Source: Oscillospiraceae bacterium (GTDB taxonomy: Bacteria; Bacillota; Clostridia; Oscillospirales; Acutalibacteraceae). From it: a stretch of DNA of 45,489 nucleotides. The stretch spans positions 1 to 45,489 of the forward strand of contig SVOR01000014.1 of the NCBI GenBank assembly GCA_015066295.1, read 5' to 3'. The notes beneath the pieces are model-generated. The model did not search any database. It was not told the DNA's origin and saw only the letters and a program-made list of their open reading frames with translations. The position numbers and the translations under genes are program-made. Shown here piece after piece: positions 34,494 through 42,725 of this stretch (positions are counted from its first letter, which is position 1; each line of letters opens with the position of its first letter).

Positions 34494-35289
34494 AGTCGTT
34501 ACAGCCGCAACCGAAATCAACGTCTCTATCGCAGTTTTTCGGGAAGAAATCATCGGTGGGGAATTTGATTTTTTTGAAAACGTCGCAGGGTTGGTCGGTG
34601 GTATCGTCGCATTGCTTTTCGGGTATGCAGAAGTCGTATACGGGGATAAGCATTTGTACCTGACGGATAAGCTGAACAATGGTAAAGAGTCCAAGCGTTA
34701 CGTAGACGGTAGGTGTGCCGCAGTCAAGACCCGTTACAACGCAACCGCCCAAAAGCTCGTTTACGAAGTTCGGCACAACGCCGACACACTCGCAAGAGTC
34801 CTTAACCTCGCCAATGCGACAGCTAAGCGGGATGGGGTCAACGCTTTGAACAACGCACTTAGGCATATTGGTTGTGCGTTCGGTCTTGGTGTGACAATCG
34901 TTATCGTTTACGGTATTCGAGAATATACGGACGTTACCGTCGCCGCCACACAAAATTACACGTTTGTTGTGTGTAGCAATGCCCTTTACCTGTACGGGAC
35001 AGGAGTGGGGTGCCATATAGACGTCAAAATCAATAAGGAACAAAAAGGTTAGGTCGCAGGCAAAAAATCCACGATTAAAGCTTACGGGTTCCACATTGAT
35101 GTAAACATTTAAAACCTCTGCCGAGCGCATCTTAACACTGATTGCACGCTCGATGCAATTTTGTCCTTCGGGTGTAAAATAACATCTTAAATCTTCAAGA
35201 CAGTCTCGGTCGCAGCAGGAATCAAAAACACGACCGGCATCAATACAGCAAGCCTCTTTGAATTCGCAGCTGTTGGTTAAATCTGCCAT
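34492..35289 (-). CDS. Cysteine-rich conserved hypothetical protein
   Basis: 265 residues with 24 Cys (about 9%), clustered at the N-terminus (positions 8, 14, 15, 25, 26, 30, 36 and 45) and the C-terminus (NCDRDVDFGCGCND). The central part has regular beta-rich stretches such as VLNVYINVEPVSFNRGFFACDLTF and VILCGGDGNVRIFS. I recall similar Cys-rich clostridial hypothetical proteins beginning with a CLEDLR.YF block, but no function. The Cys pattern could cross-link a spore-coat-like structure or bind metal; both are guesses. TGGAGG lies 7 bases before the ATG. A long open frame on the other strand is a shadow. A TTCACC-N17-TATTAT promoter precedes it. Confidence 0.75.
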   Translation of the reverse strand: MADLTNSCEFKEACCIDAGRVFDSCCDRDCLEDLRCYFTPEGQNCIERAISVKMRSAEVLNVYINVEPVSFNRGFFACDLTFLFLIDFDVYMAPHSCPVQVKGIATHNKRVILCGGDGNVRIFSNTVNDNDCHTKTERTTNMPKCVVQSVDPIPLSCRIGEVKDSCECVGVVPNFVNELLGGCVVTGLDCGTPTVYVTLGLFTIVQLIRQVQMLIPVYDFCIPEKQCDDTTDQPCDVFKKIKFPTDDFFPKNCDRDVDFGCGCND

Positions 35290-35332
35290 TTAAAAGCCTC
35301 CAATTATGTTTTTAGAGTTATACTCCTATCAC

Positions 35333-35361
35333 ATAATATGTTAAAAGCAGATATTGGTGAA
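35333..35361 (-). promoter_or_regulatory. Candidate promoter of the Cys-rich gene
   Basis: On the minus strand TTCACC (35361-35356), a 17-base spacer and TATTAT (35338-35333). The -10 can also be read as CATATTAT, which resembles the SigE -10 CATAnnnT, but no matching -35 is evident. Confidence 0.4.
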
Positions 35362-35367
35362 AAAATA

Positions 35368-35397
35368 AAAAACAGTAGGACGAAACCTACTGTTTTT
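35368..35397 (-). terminator. Terminator of folT-folC
   Basis: AAAAACAGTAGG and CCTACTGTTTTT (35368-35379/35386-35397) form a 12-pair stem. Read on the minus strand it runs into T-rich sequence (ATTTTTTC). The folC stop codon TAG lies inside the first arm. Confidence 0.85.
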
Positions 35398-36661
35398 CTT
35401 TTATTCTTTTATAAACGTCGCCGTACATATAAAGCGAGCCTAAAATAATAAGCGGTAAATTGTTTTCTTTACTATCCTTTAATGCGGCGTCAATGCCGTC
35501 GTTTATTTGTTCAAAGGGTAAGGCCGTTATACCCATATCGCTAAATATATCGGCATATTTTTCTGCCGCAAGGGCTCTCGGGTTATCGGGTTTTACACAA
35601 AACACCTTTTTGGCAACGCTGCCTATTTCGCTTGCTATATAGTTGTAATCCTTATCGCTCATTACACCCGTAAGTATATTTACTTGTGTATCCTTAAAAT
35701 ATGTTTTAATGCTTTCTACCGCCGCCGTTACGCCCTGTGGGTTGTGAGCGCCGTCGAAGATAACGGTGGGGGAGTGTGATAATATTTCAAATCTTGCAGG
35801 CCAGCGTGCGTTTTTAATGCCGTCATAAATACATGGCTTCTGTATTTTAAAACCGTTATCGTTTAAGATTTCGGATGCCCTTATGGCGTTAGCGGCATTA
35901 AGCGGCTGATAGGTGCTAAGCAATGGGCATAACACATTTTTATAATTTCCAAAATTAAAATCTGTGCCGTCTAAATCCATATTATTAAAGGTAATATCGT
36001 GGTGGTTGCATACAAAAAGCGGTGCGCCTACCTCTTTTGCGGTTTTGCTTATTGTCTTATATGCTACCGCATTATCGCCACACCAAAGGCAAGGCACACC
36101 TTTTTTAATAATGCCTGCTTTTTCGTTTGCAATCTCCTCTATAGTGTTACCAAGGAAATTTTGATGGTCGAAATCTACTCCCGTAATTACCGATAAAACG
36201 GGTGTTTTAATTATATTTGTTGCGTCAAATCTGCCACCAAGACCACATTCAAGCACAACTACGTCACAATTTTGCCTTTTAAAATATTCAAAGCCTATAG
36301 CGGTTATAACCTCAAATTCGGTGGGCTTATCGGCGGCACTATCGCAAAACGGTTTGATTTTATCGCAAAGTGACGCCAACTCGTCATCGGGTATCGGCTC
36401 GCCGTTTATCGCAATTCGCTCGTTAAAATTCAAAATATAGGGTGAGGTATAGGTGCCTACCTTATAGCCTGCGCTTTTTAAGATGCTTGTAAGCATACTG
36501 CAAAAAGAGCCCTTGCCGTTGGTACCTGCCACGTGTATAAATTTAAGCTCGTCCTGCGGGTTGCCCAAAAATTCGCACAGCGCTTTTATTCTGTCAAGCC
36601 CGGGCTTGCAAAAATAATTATTTACCGAGTGAATAAATGTAAGAGCTTCATTATAGTTCAT
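35387..36661 (-). CDS. folC: Folylpolyglutamate synthase/dihydrofolate synthase
   Basis: Adds glutamates to folates, which keeps imported folate inside the cell; also forms dihydrofolate from dihydropteroate in many bacteria. The Mur-ligase fold is shown by HVAGTNGKGSF (P-loop, 44-54), TSPYILNFNERI, LECGLGGRFDATN, the ATP-site INxxxDHQNFLGNT-like stretch (GVDFDHQNFLGNTIEEIA), and the end motif FDGAHNPQG. At 424 residues it is full length. ATG 36661 is preferred to GTG 36670. It overlaps the end of folT by 11 bases, so import and trapping are coupled. The folate supply serves ThyX. Confidence 0.94.
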   Translation of the reverse strand: MNYNEALTFIHSVNNYFCKPGLDRIKALCEFLGNPQDELKFIHVAGTNGKGSFCSMLTSILKSAGYKVGTYTSPYILNFNERIAINGEPIPDDELASLCDKIKPFCDSAADKPTEFEVITAIGFEYFKRQNCDVVVLECGLGGRFDATNIIKTPVLSVITGVDFDHQNFLGNTIEEIANEKAGIIKKGVPCLWCGDNAVAYKTISKTAKEVGAPLFVCNHHDITFNNMDLDGTDFNFGNYKNVLCPLLSTYQPLNAANAIRASEILNDNGFKIQKPCIYDGIKNARWPARFEILSHSPTVIFDGAHNPQGVTAAVESIKTYFKDTQVNILTGVMSDKDYNYIASEIGSVAKKVFCVKPDNPRALAAEKYADIFSDMGITALPFEQINDGIDAALKDSKENNLPLIILGSLYMYGDVYKRIKEKQ

Positions 36662-37211
36662 TTTTAACACCCGTCATCTTTATAATTTGTCCGTAAAAGG
36701 ATTTGTTTTTAATAAGCAGAATTAAAAATATAAATTCTGCTGCCGCCACAATTAAATAGTTTATAGAGCGCTCAATAACCGTTACACCAAAGGGTAGGGA
36801 ATACCAAAGGCTCAGTCCATACGACTTTATAAGCACACTACCGATAGCGTGGCATAAAAATACAATTAAAAGCAGCCTTAAATAGACGTTCCATTTTTTA
36901 GTTGTATTAAATATAAAGCCTGCCGCAAAGCCTATAAAAATAGCGGCGAGGGTTAAAATGGGATTTAGCGCATAACCTCTGAGCAGACAGCCCACAACGT
37001 CGGCAATAAGACCCGTAAATGCTCCAACCAACGGCCCGAATGCAATGCCCGATAAGATAATGGGCAGGTTTTCAAAGCTAAAGCGCAGTATATCGCCAAC
37101 GTTAAAGGCGAGAAATTTACCGCAAACAATACTAACGCTTGCAAAAAAAGTTGCTGTTATAAGAACCTTAAGATTGCCGAAATTCTGCGGCACAAATAAT
37201 TTTTTAAACAA
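36651..37211 (-). CDS. folT: Folate ECF transporter S component FolT
   Basis: Substrate-specific membrane subunit of an energy-coupling-factor transporter for folate; it needs the shared EcfA/A'/T module encoded elsewhere. The protein is almost all membrane, with about six helices, and has the Arg-Phe-rich substrate block FNVGDILRFSFENLPIILSGIAFGP and GLIADVVGCLLRG. The length of 186 is typical. The TTG start lies in the U-tract of the riboswitch terminator, 8 bases behind GGAGGG. folC follows with overlap. Regulation by the THF riboswitch upstream is strongly supported by sequence. Confidence 0.93.
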   Translation of the reverse strand: MFKKLFVPQNFGNLKVLITATFFASVSIVCGKFLAFNVGDILRFSFENLPIILSGIAFGPLVGAFTGLIADVVGCLLRGYALNPILTLAAIFIGFAAGFIFNTTKKWNVYLRLLLIVFLCHAIGSVLIKSYGLSLWYSLPFGVTVIERSINYLIVAAAEFIFLILLIKNKSFYGQIIKMTGVKNEL

Positions 37212-37245
37212 AAAAATACCCTCCTTGTATTAGCTACAAGCAGGG
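37210..37245 (-). terminator. Riboswitch-controlled terminator covering the folT ribosome binding site
   Basis: On the minus strand CCCTGCTTGTA (37245-37235) pairs with TACAAGGAGGG (37229-37219) at 10 of 11 positions and is followed by T7. The 3' arm includes GGAGGG, the only folT ribosome binding site, and the TTG start uses the last two T. The 5' arm can pair instead with GCTACAAACAAGG (37273-37261), the 3' edge of the aptamer, giving the antiterminated state. Confidence 0.8.
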
Positions 37246-37269
37246 CATTATTATAGTTTACCTTGTTTG

Positions 37270-37370
37270 TAGCAGCGGGATGCGGAACTCGTACCGCAAG
37301 GTAAACCCCTTCGTCTGCACGGCAACTCCCCGTCCGCACAGCACTTAACGCACGATATCCTACTCTGCTA
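37270..37370 (-). ncRNA. Tetrahydrofolate riboswitch aptamer (folT leader)
   Basis: The minus-strand leader has the THF riboswitch layout. P1 is TAGCAG/CTGCTA (37370-37365/37275-37270). The near-invariant GCGTTAAGTG is at 37351-37342, and the 3' conserved CCGCATCCCGCTGC lies at 37285-37272. Internal arms bounded by GCAGACGAAGG and CCTTGCGG fit the folded core. It lies between a strong promoter and folT, the classic target. With THF bound, P1 forms, and the downstream terminator is favoured. Confidence 0.9.
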
Positions 37371-37376
37371 AACACA

Positions 37377-37404
37377 ATTATATCAAATATGCAGTTTTTG
37401 TCAA
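37377..37404 (-). promoter_or_regulatory. SigA promoter of the folT leader
   Basis: On the minus strand TTGACA (37404-37399), a 16-base spacer and TATAAT (37382-37377) with TGA as extended -10. The -35 overlaps the stop codon of the alaX-type gene, and the aptamer begins at about the first transcribed base. Confidence 0.9.
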
Positions 37405-38552
37405 TAATTGGCACTAAAAAATTTTTCTATTTCGGCTTTTTCGCAGGCAACCGAGCCTTGTATCATATTGGGACTTCCGCCACCCTTACCGTTTAGGGCA
37501 TCGTTCATCTGCTTGCCGAAATCACGAAGATTTACACTGTTTGATGCGCAAATATAGTTAAAGCCTTTTTCGTTTCGGCTAAAAATTACTACTATTTTGC
37601 ATTTGCTAACCATATTATTTGCAAAATAACGCATATCATCAGCCGTCAAATTTTTATCAATTATGCAAATATTACCTTCGGTGGGGACCGTTGCAGCAAT
37701 TTTTAAATCAATAACCTGTCGTCTTAAGCCCGTAATCTCGTATTTAAGTGCATCCTTGTCGGCAAGTAACGTTTTAACGGCGTCGGCAATTTCGTCCTGC
37801 TTTGCGCATAAAAGTGCCGATATTTCGGCGGCATTATTATATTTGCTTTGATAGTCATTTAAAGCACGCATACCGCACTTCATAAAAATGCGCACGCCAC
37901 CCTTATTCTTTTCGCATTGAAGAAGCTTAATTGCACCGATTTGTCCCGTGGTTTTTACGTGCGGCGCACAGCAAGCGCATGTATCTACACCGACAATTTC
38001 CACAAGGCGTATGCCTTCTTGCAAATCGAGTTTAGAGCGATACGCGGTATTTTTAAGCTCGTCGGTTGAAGGGTAATATGCCTTTATTTCGGTGTTTGCC
38101 CAAATTGCCTTGTTTGCAAGAATTTCAATTTCATCTAAGTCATCGCGCGTTAGCATTCCGTCAAAATCGCAGGTAACAACGCTGTCGCTTAAATGAAAGC
38201 CTACGTTATGATAACCAAACTTATTATTTATAATACCCGAAACAATATGCTCGCCCGAATGGTTTTGCATTTTATCAAAACGTTCGTCAAAATTTATGGC
38301 TGCAAGATAGGTTTCGCCTACGGTTAGCGGTATATTGGTAAAGTGATAAATTTCTCCATCTATTTCTTGCACGTCAAAAACGTTTGCATCACCAATAACA
38401 CCCGTGTCGCAGGTCTGACCGCCACCCTCGGGGAAGAAGGCGGTTTGGTCGAGCATAATTTTATAATTGTCATCCTGCTTTTCGCAAGAGGTTACCTTGC
38501 ACTCAAAACGGCAAAGCATACTGTCTGTTTCATAAAGCTTTATAGTATTCAT
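37401..38552 (-). CDS. Alanyl-tRNA editing protein, AlaX-L type with DHHA1 domain
   Basis: Free-standing editing protein related to the C-terminal half of alanyl-tRNA synthetase; hydrolyses Ser or Gly mischarged onto tRNA-Ala. The zinc/editing site is H98-SGE-H102 and C194-APH-H198-like (CACCAPH). The start FPEGGGQTCDTG is the conserved Gly-rich loop. A coiled coil at 245-275 leads to a C-terminal DHHA1 domain (GKGGGSPNMIQGS). The length of 383 fits the long AlaX form. The ribosome binding site GGAGCAAC lies before the ATG, and the gene follows the SDR by 14 bases. Confidence 0.9.
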   Translation of the reverse strand: MNTIKLYETDSMLCRFECKVTSCEKQDDNYKIMLDQTAFFPEGGGQTCDTGVIGDANVFDVQEIDGEIYHFTNIPLTVGETYLAAINFDERFDKMQNHSGEHIVSGIINNKFGYHNVGFHLSDSVVTCDFDGMLTRDDLDEIEILANKAIWANTEIKAYYPSTDELKNTAYRSKLDLQEGIRLVEIVGVDTCACCAPHVKTTGQIGAIKLLQCEKNKGGVRIFMKCGMRALNDYQSKYNNAAEISALLCAKQDEIADAVKTLLADKDALKYEITGLRRQVIDLKIAATVPTEGNICIIDKNLTADDMRYFANNMVSKCKIVVIFSRNEKGFNYICASNSVNLRDFGKQMNDALNGKGGGSPNMIQGSVACEKAEIEKFFSANY

Positions 38553-38566
38553 AGTTGCTCCTTAAA

Positions 38567-39328
38567 TCAGGTTTTAGCCAATTTCATCATTATGCTGTGG
38601 GGGATGAGTTTAGCAAGCACTCTGTAAAATTTATAGAAGGGGTGAGGGGTGTAAACACCACGTCCCTTTGCGGCGGCTTTCAGTGAGCCGAGCGCTACCT
38701 TAGACGGATTTATGTGCGGTAGGGTATCAAAGGTTTTGCTTGCGCCCTCGGGTATGTCGGCAATAGCCAAAAATTCGGTATCCATCGGTCCCGGACATAC
38801 GGCGCTGACGTTTATTTTCTTTCGTTTTAACTCCTCGCGCAGGGCTCGTGAAAAGCTTTTAATAAATGCCTTGGTGGCAGAATAAACCGTCATTCTGGCA
38901 TTCGGCACAAAGGATGCTATCGAGCACACGTTTAGTATAAACGATTTTTCATCCATATAGGGTATGGTAAAATTGGTCATTACCGTAACCGCCTCGCAGT
39001 TAAGCCTTACCATAGCGGCATTGGTGGCGGCATCAATCTCGTCAAAGTAACCAAGCTTGCCAAAGCCCGCGTTGTTAATAAGCATTTTGACTTTTGCACC
39101 GCTCTGCTTTAATTCATTTTCATAATTCTTAACGTCAACGTCACTCGTTACGTCACAAGCAACGGCACGACACTTAACGTCGGTAATTTTTTCTGCCAAC
39201 TGTTCAAGTCTTTCTTTGCGGCGTGCGATTATCCAAATTTCATCGAGCTCGGGGTAGAGTGAGGCAATGTGCTTTACGTATTCTTCGCCCAGTCCCGACG
39301 ATGCGCCCGTTACGACAGCGATATCCAT
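38567..39328 (-). CDS. Short-chain dehydrogenase/reductase
   Basis: Classical SDR of 253 residues with a Rossmann fold. The cofactor motif is TGASSGLG (7-14). A RR pair after the second strand (ARRKER) suggests NADP(H) preference. NNAGFG (85-90) and the catalytic Ser136, Tyr149 and Lys153 (YSATK) are intact, as is CPGPMDTEF after them. The C-terminus (YKFYRVLAKLIPHS) is basic and amphipathic, like SDRs that touch membranes or act on lipids. The substrate is unknown. AAAGGAG precedes the ATG. It is first in the SDR-alaX operon. Confidence 0.9.
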   Translation of the reverse strand: MDIAVVTGASSGLGEEYVKHIASLYPELDEIWIIARRKERLEQLAEKITDVKCRAVACDVTSDVDVKNYENELKQSGAKVKMLINNAGFGKLGYFDEIDAATNAAMVRLNCEAVTVMTNFTIPYMDEKSFILNVCSIASFVPNARMTVYSATKAFIKSFSRALREELKRKKINVSAVCPGPMDTEFLAIADIPEGASKTFDTLPHINPSKVALGSLKAAAKGRGVYTPHPFYKFYRVLAKLIPHSIMMKLAKT

Positions 39329-39363
39329 ATTTCTAAACTCCTTTAAAAAATGTCGTTATTTTA

Positions 39364-39391
39364 ATTATACAGCAAATATTGATAAAATCAA
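39364..39391 (-). promoter_or_regulatory. SigA promoter of the SDR-alaX operon
   Basis: On the minus strand TTGATT (39391-39386), a 16-base spacer and TATAAT (39369-39364), 35 bases before the SDR start. Confidence 0.75.
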
Positions 39392-39700
39392 CTTTTAGCC
39401 AAAGCATTTAAGCCCAAATTAGCCTAAAAGGTCAGTTTTAAGGCGCCTTTTGGCTCTTTGTCGCGCATAGGCGACAGCCTTATACGCTTCGCATCACCAA
39501 AATTCACTCATAAAACCGCACCTTTTAGGTCGGTGAATTTTGTGATTAAAGGATTTTGCGGTGTGGCAAGGCACAAAACACAGCAAATCCTTGACGGATT
39601 TGCGAGTATTTTAACAAAGTCACAGCGTAAAAGCCTTATCTCAAAATCTAATGTGGGTTTAAATGCTTTGGCTATCCACAATAAATTGTATATATAAGTC
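39392..39700. repeat. Hairpin-rich intergenic segment, possible repeat element or RNA
   Basis: This part of the 530-base gap before rny codes for nothing convincing. It holds several paired elements, often with a single bulge: AGCCTAAAAGG/CCTTTTGGCT (39421-39431/39446-39455), TGTCGC/GCGACA (39459-39464/39471-39476), ATCACCAAAATTCAC/GTGAATTTTGTGAT (39493-39507/39533-39546), and AAGGATTTTGCGGTGT with ACACAGCAAATCCTT (from 39549 and up to 39592). GCAAATCC/GGATTTGC (39583-39590/39596-39603) would compete with the last one. It looks like the palindromic, non-coding repeats of gut clostridia, but no second copy is in this window. Confidence 0.5.
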
Positions 39701-39752
39701 TTGACACATACAATTCTAAGTGGTAAAATAACAATGATATAATAGGTATAAT
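39701..39752 (+). promoter_or_regulatory. Promoter region of rny with several -10 elements
   Basis: TTGACA (39701-39706), 17-base spacer, TAAAAT (39724-39729) with TGG as extended -10. Two more TATAAT boxes follow at 39738-39743 (with TGA before it) and 39747-39752, without -35 partners. The leader is therefore about 100-125 bases and contains the palindrome CGACTTAAGTCG (39820-39831). Confidence 0.75.
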
Positions 39753-39859
39753 GTTTTGTGATGACCGCTTTGGCGAACGGCATCAAAAAACTTAACTTTT
39801 ATCCGGGTAAATACGACCCCGACTTAAGTCGTAATATTATATAAGGAGGTGCATTTCGA

Positions 39860-41401
39860 ATGCCCTATATCATTGGTGGAATTGTCGCCTTAGTTTTAGG
39901 CGTTTCTGGTTTTTTCATCGGCTCTGCATACAGAAGCAAGGCAGACCGTACCGAGCTTGGTACAGCAAAGGATGAGGCACGTCGTATTTTAAGCGACGCC
40001 CTTAAAAACGCCGAAACCAAAAAGAAGGAACTTCTTATTGAGGCTAAGGACGAGGTTTACCGTTTACGTCAAGAGGCTGAAAAGGATATTAAAGAGCGTC
40101 GCAGTGACGTTCAAAGAAGCGAGCATCGCTTACAGCAAAAGGAAGAGTCACTTGACCGTAAAATTGAAAACTATGAAGCAAAAGAAGAAAAATTAGCTCA
40201 GAAATCGAAAGAGATTGATGAGAAAATTGAAGAATGTGAGAGAATTAAACGCAGTCAGATAGAGATGCTTGAGAAAATCTCGGGATTCACAAAGCAGGAG
40301 GCTAAGGATTATTTACTTAAAGCTCTCGACGGCGAATTAAATCACGAAAAAGCAGTTAAGATTTTAGAAATCGAAAAGCAGACTAAAGAGGAATCTGACC
40401 GCATAGCAAGAGAAATTGTGGGTCATGCCATTCAGCGTTGCGCAGCCGACCATACTTCCGAAATTACCGTTTCGGTTGTGGCGCTTCCCAACGACGAAAT
40501 GAAGGGTAGAATTATCGGTCGTGAGGGACGTAATATCCGTGCGCTTGAAACCGCAACGGGTGCCGACCTTATTATCGACGATACTCCCGAGGCTATCACC
40601 GTTTCTTGTTTCGACCCCGTAAGACGTGAGATTGCCCGTCTTACCCTTGAAAAGCTTATTTTAGACGGCAGAATTCACCCTGCAAGAATTGAAGAAATGA
40701 TAAACAAGGCTACTGCCGAGGTTGAAGCAACCATTAAGCAGGAGGGTGAGCGTGTAATGCTGGAGGCCGGCATACACAATCTACATCCCGAGCTTATTAA
40801 GCTTCTCGGTAAGCTCAAATACCGTACAAGCTACGGCCAGAGCGTGTTAAATCACTCGTTAGAGGTTTGTCATTTATCAGGTCTTATTGCGGCTGAAATC
40901 GGCGCCAACGTTACCTTGGCAAAGCGTGCAGGTCTTTTGCACGATATAGGTAAGGCGCTTGACCACGAGCAGGAAGGCTCACATATCCAGCTTGGTGTTG
41001 ATGCTGCAAAGCGTTACAAGGAAAGCGAAGAAATTATCCACGCAATCCACGCCCATCACGGCGAGGTTGAGGCCAAGACGGTTGTTGCTTGCATTGTTCA
41101 GGCGGCAGACGCTATCTCGGCTTCTCGTCCCGGTGCTCGACGTGAGAACATTGAAAACTACATTAAGCGTCTCGAAAAGCTTGAGGAAATCGCCAATTCC
41201 TTTAATGGTGTCGAACGTTCGTATGCTATTCAGGCAGGCCGTGAGGTTCGCATTATTGTGAAGCCCGAGCTCGTGTCTGATGACCAAATGGTGCTTATTG
41301 CTCACGATATTGCACAGCGCATTGAAAACGAGCTTGAGTATCCGGGTCAAATCAAGGTTAATCTAATACGTGAAAACCGCGCAGTAGATTACGCAAAATA
41401 A
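39860..41401 (+). CDS. rny: Ribonuclease Y
   Basis: Membrane-anchored endoribonuclease that starts mRNA decay in Firmicutes. An N-terminal helix (about 2-22) anchors it, followed by a long charged coiled coil (30-195, rich in Glu/Lys/Arg). A KH domain with [10 protein letters not shown] (216-225) follows, then an HD domain with catalytic His361-Asp362 in [11 protein letters not shown]. The closing stretch RVYDYAK-like end reads NRAVDYAK. The length of 513 is typical. AAGGAGG leads the ATG. The gene has its own promoter cluster and a strong terminator, so it is monocistronic. Confidence 0.97.
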   Translation: MPYIIGGIVALVLGVSGFFIGSAYRSKADRTELGTAKDEARRILSDALKNAETKKKELLIEAKDEVYRLRQEAEKDIKERRSDVQRSEHRLQQKEESLDRKIENYEAKEEKLAQKSKEIDEKIEECERIKRSQIEMLEKISGFTKQEAKDYLLKALDGELNHEKAVKILEIEKQTKEESDRIAREIVGHAIQRCAADHTSEITVSVVALPNDEMKGRIIGREGRNIRALETATGADLIIDDTPEAITVSCFDPVRREIARLTLEKLILDGRIHPARIEEMINKATAEVEATIKQEGERVMLEAGIHNLHPELIKLLGKLKYRTSYGQSVLNHSLEVCHLSGLIAAEIGANVTLAKRAGLLHDIGKALDHEQEGSHIQLGVDAAKRYKESEEIIHAIHAHHGEVEAKTVVACIVQAADAISASRPGARRENIENYIKRLEKLEEIANSFNGVERSYAIQAGREVRIIVKPELVSDDQMVLIAHDIAQRIENELEYPGQIKVNLIRENRAVDYAK

Positions 41402-41405
41402 TAAT

Positions 41406-41436
41406 AAAACAGGCATTTTAGGAAATGCCTGTTTTT
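41406..41436 (+). terminator. Terminator of rny
   Basis: AAAACAGGCATTT and AAATGCCTGTTTT (41406-41418/41423-41435) pair over 13 bases with loop TAGG, followed by further T residues. Confidence 0.9.
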
Positions 41437-41438
41437 CT

Positions 41439-41466
41439 TTACATTTTGTGTGATTTGTATTAAAAT
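41439..41466 (+). promoter_or_regulatory. Candidate promoter of the flavoprotein-cmk-ispH operon
   Basis: TTACAT (41439-41444), a 16-base spacer and TAAAAT (41461-41466), 33 bases before the flavoprotein ATG. Confidence 0.5.
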
Positions 41467-41498
41467 AATAAGGATAGTATTTAAAGGTGGTGGGGTGT

Positions 41499-42725
41499 AT
41501 GAGTAGAGTTGTCGTTATAGGCGGCGGTGCGGCAGGTCTTATGTCTGCCATTACTGCGGCGGAAAACGGAAATCAAGTAATTATTGCCGAAAAGCGTGAG
41601 CGCCCCGCACGAAAGCTACTAATAACGGGCAAGGGACGTTGCAACGTTACTAACAACTGCGATAACGATACCCTCATTGCCAATATACCCAAAAACGCAA
41701 GATTCTTATATTCTGCCTTTGCGGCTTGGTCATCGGCTGATACTATTAACTTTTTCGAGCAAAATGGTGTACCGCTTAAAACCGAGCGTGGCAACCGCGT
41801 TTTTCCCGTGTCGGATAGGGCGGTCGATATTGTCGATGCGCTTGTAAATAAGGCCAAAAGTGTCGGCGTTAAATTTGTGCATGAGGCGGCAAAAGAGATA
41901 CTCGCAGAAAATAATGCTGTGTCGGGGGTACTGCTTCAAAACGATGAAAAACTCGTCTGCGATGCAGTAATTCTTGCAACGGGTGGAATGTCCTACCAAA
42001 ACACAGGCTCGACGGGGGACGGCTATAAAATGGCGTCAGCACTCGGCCACACAGTTACAGCTATTTCACCGTCCTTGGTACCGCTAAATATACACGAGGG
42101 CTTTTGCGTTTCGCTTATGGGGCTTTCACTTAAAAACGTCACCCTCTCGGTGTATGAGCAGGGTAAACAAAAGCCGATATATGAAGAAATGGGCGAAATG
42201 CTATTTACCCATTTCGGCATATCGGGTCCGTTGGTTCTTAGTGCCTCGGCACATATTAGAAATATGGGCAAAAAGGAATATACGGTTAAAATAAATCTAA
42301 AGCCTGCACTGACTGAAGAACAGTTGGATAAACGTTTACAGCGTGATTTTTTAGAGAACAACAATAAAAACCTTATAAACTCACTTGATAAACTTTTACC
42401 GCAAAAGCTAATACCGGTTGTAGTCAAGCTTAGCGGTGTACCGAGCGATAAAAAGGTTAATCAAATAACCAAGGCGGACAGGCAGGCTATAATAAACGTA
42501 ATGCGTGCTTTAACTCTGCGCGTTAAATCCTTCCGCGATATAAACGAGGCAATAATTACAAGCGGCGGCATATCGGTTAAGGAAATTAACCCAACCACGA
42601 TGGAATCAAAAATAATAAATAACCTGTTTTTTGCAGGTGAAATTATAGATGTTGACGCCTATACGGGCGGATTTAATTTACAAATAGCCTTTTCAACAGG
42701 GCATCTTGCAGGAGGTAGCATATGA
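41499..42725 (+). CDS. NAD(P)/FAD-dependent oxidoreductase, BaiN/HI0933 family
   Basis: Flavoprotein of the YhiN/HI0933/BaiN group; one clostridial member reduces bile-acid intermediates, but most have no known substrate. The FAD-binding GGGAAGLMSAITAAENG follows the first strand, ending in an acid in IIAEKRE. KLLITGKGRCNVTNN is the diagnostic family block, as are ATGGMSYQNTGSTGDGY and FFAGEIIDVDAYTGGFNLQIAFSTG at the end. ATG 41499 is chosen for AAAGGTGG 8 bases upstream. It overlaps cmk by 4 bases (ATGA). This neighbourhood (flavoprotein-cmk-ispH) is common in clostridia, though a plsC gene often lies between the last two and is absent here. Confidence 0.9.
   Translation: MSRVVVIGGGAAGLMSAITAAENGNQVIIAEKRERPARKLLITGKGRCNVTNNCDNDTLIANIPKNARFLYSAFAAWSSADTINFFEQNGVPLKTERGNRVFPVSDRAVDIVDALVNKAKSVGVKFVHEAAKEILAENNAVSGVLLQNDEKLVCDAVILATGGMSYQNTGSTGDGYKMASALGHTVTAISPSLVPLNIHEGFCVSLMGLSLKNVTLSVYEQGKQKPIYEEMGEMLFTHFGISGPLVLSASAHIRNMGKKEYTVKINLKPALTEEQLDKRLQRDFLENNNKNLINSLDKLLPQKLIPVVVKLSGVPSDKKVNQITKADRQAIINVMRALTLRVKSFRDINEAIITSGGISVKEINPTTMESKIINNLFFAGEIIDVDAYTGGFNLQIAFSTGHLAGGSI

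Noticed and set aside
34483..35052. 189-codon open frame on the plus strand opposite the Cys-rich gene
   Set aside because: It has no ribosome binding site, overlaps the bidirectional terminator, and the opposite strand has a good start, ribosome binding site and family-like sequence. It is a shadow of the Cys codons on the other strand.
39458..39697. 79- and 92-codon open frames on the two strands of the rny intergenic region
   Set aside because: Neither has a ribosome binding site, both run through strong hairpins, and their composition does not look protein-like. Better read as a repeat or RNA element.
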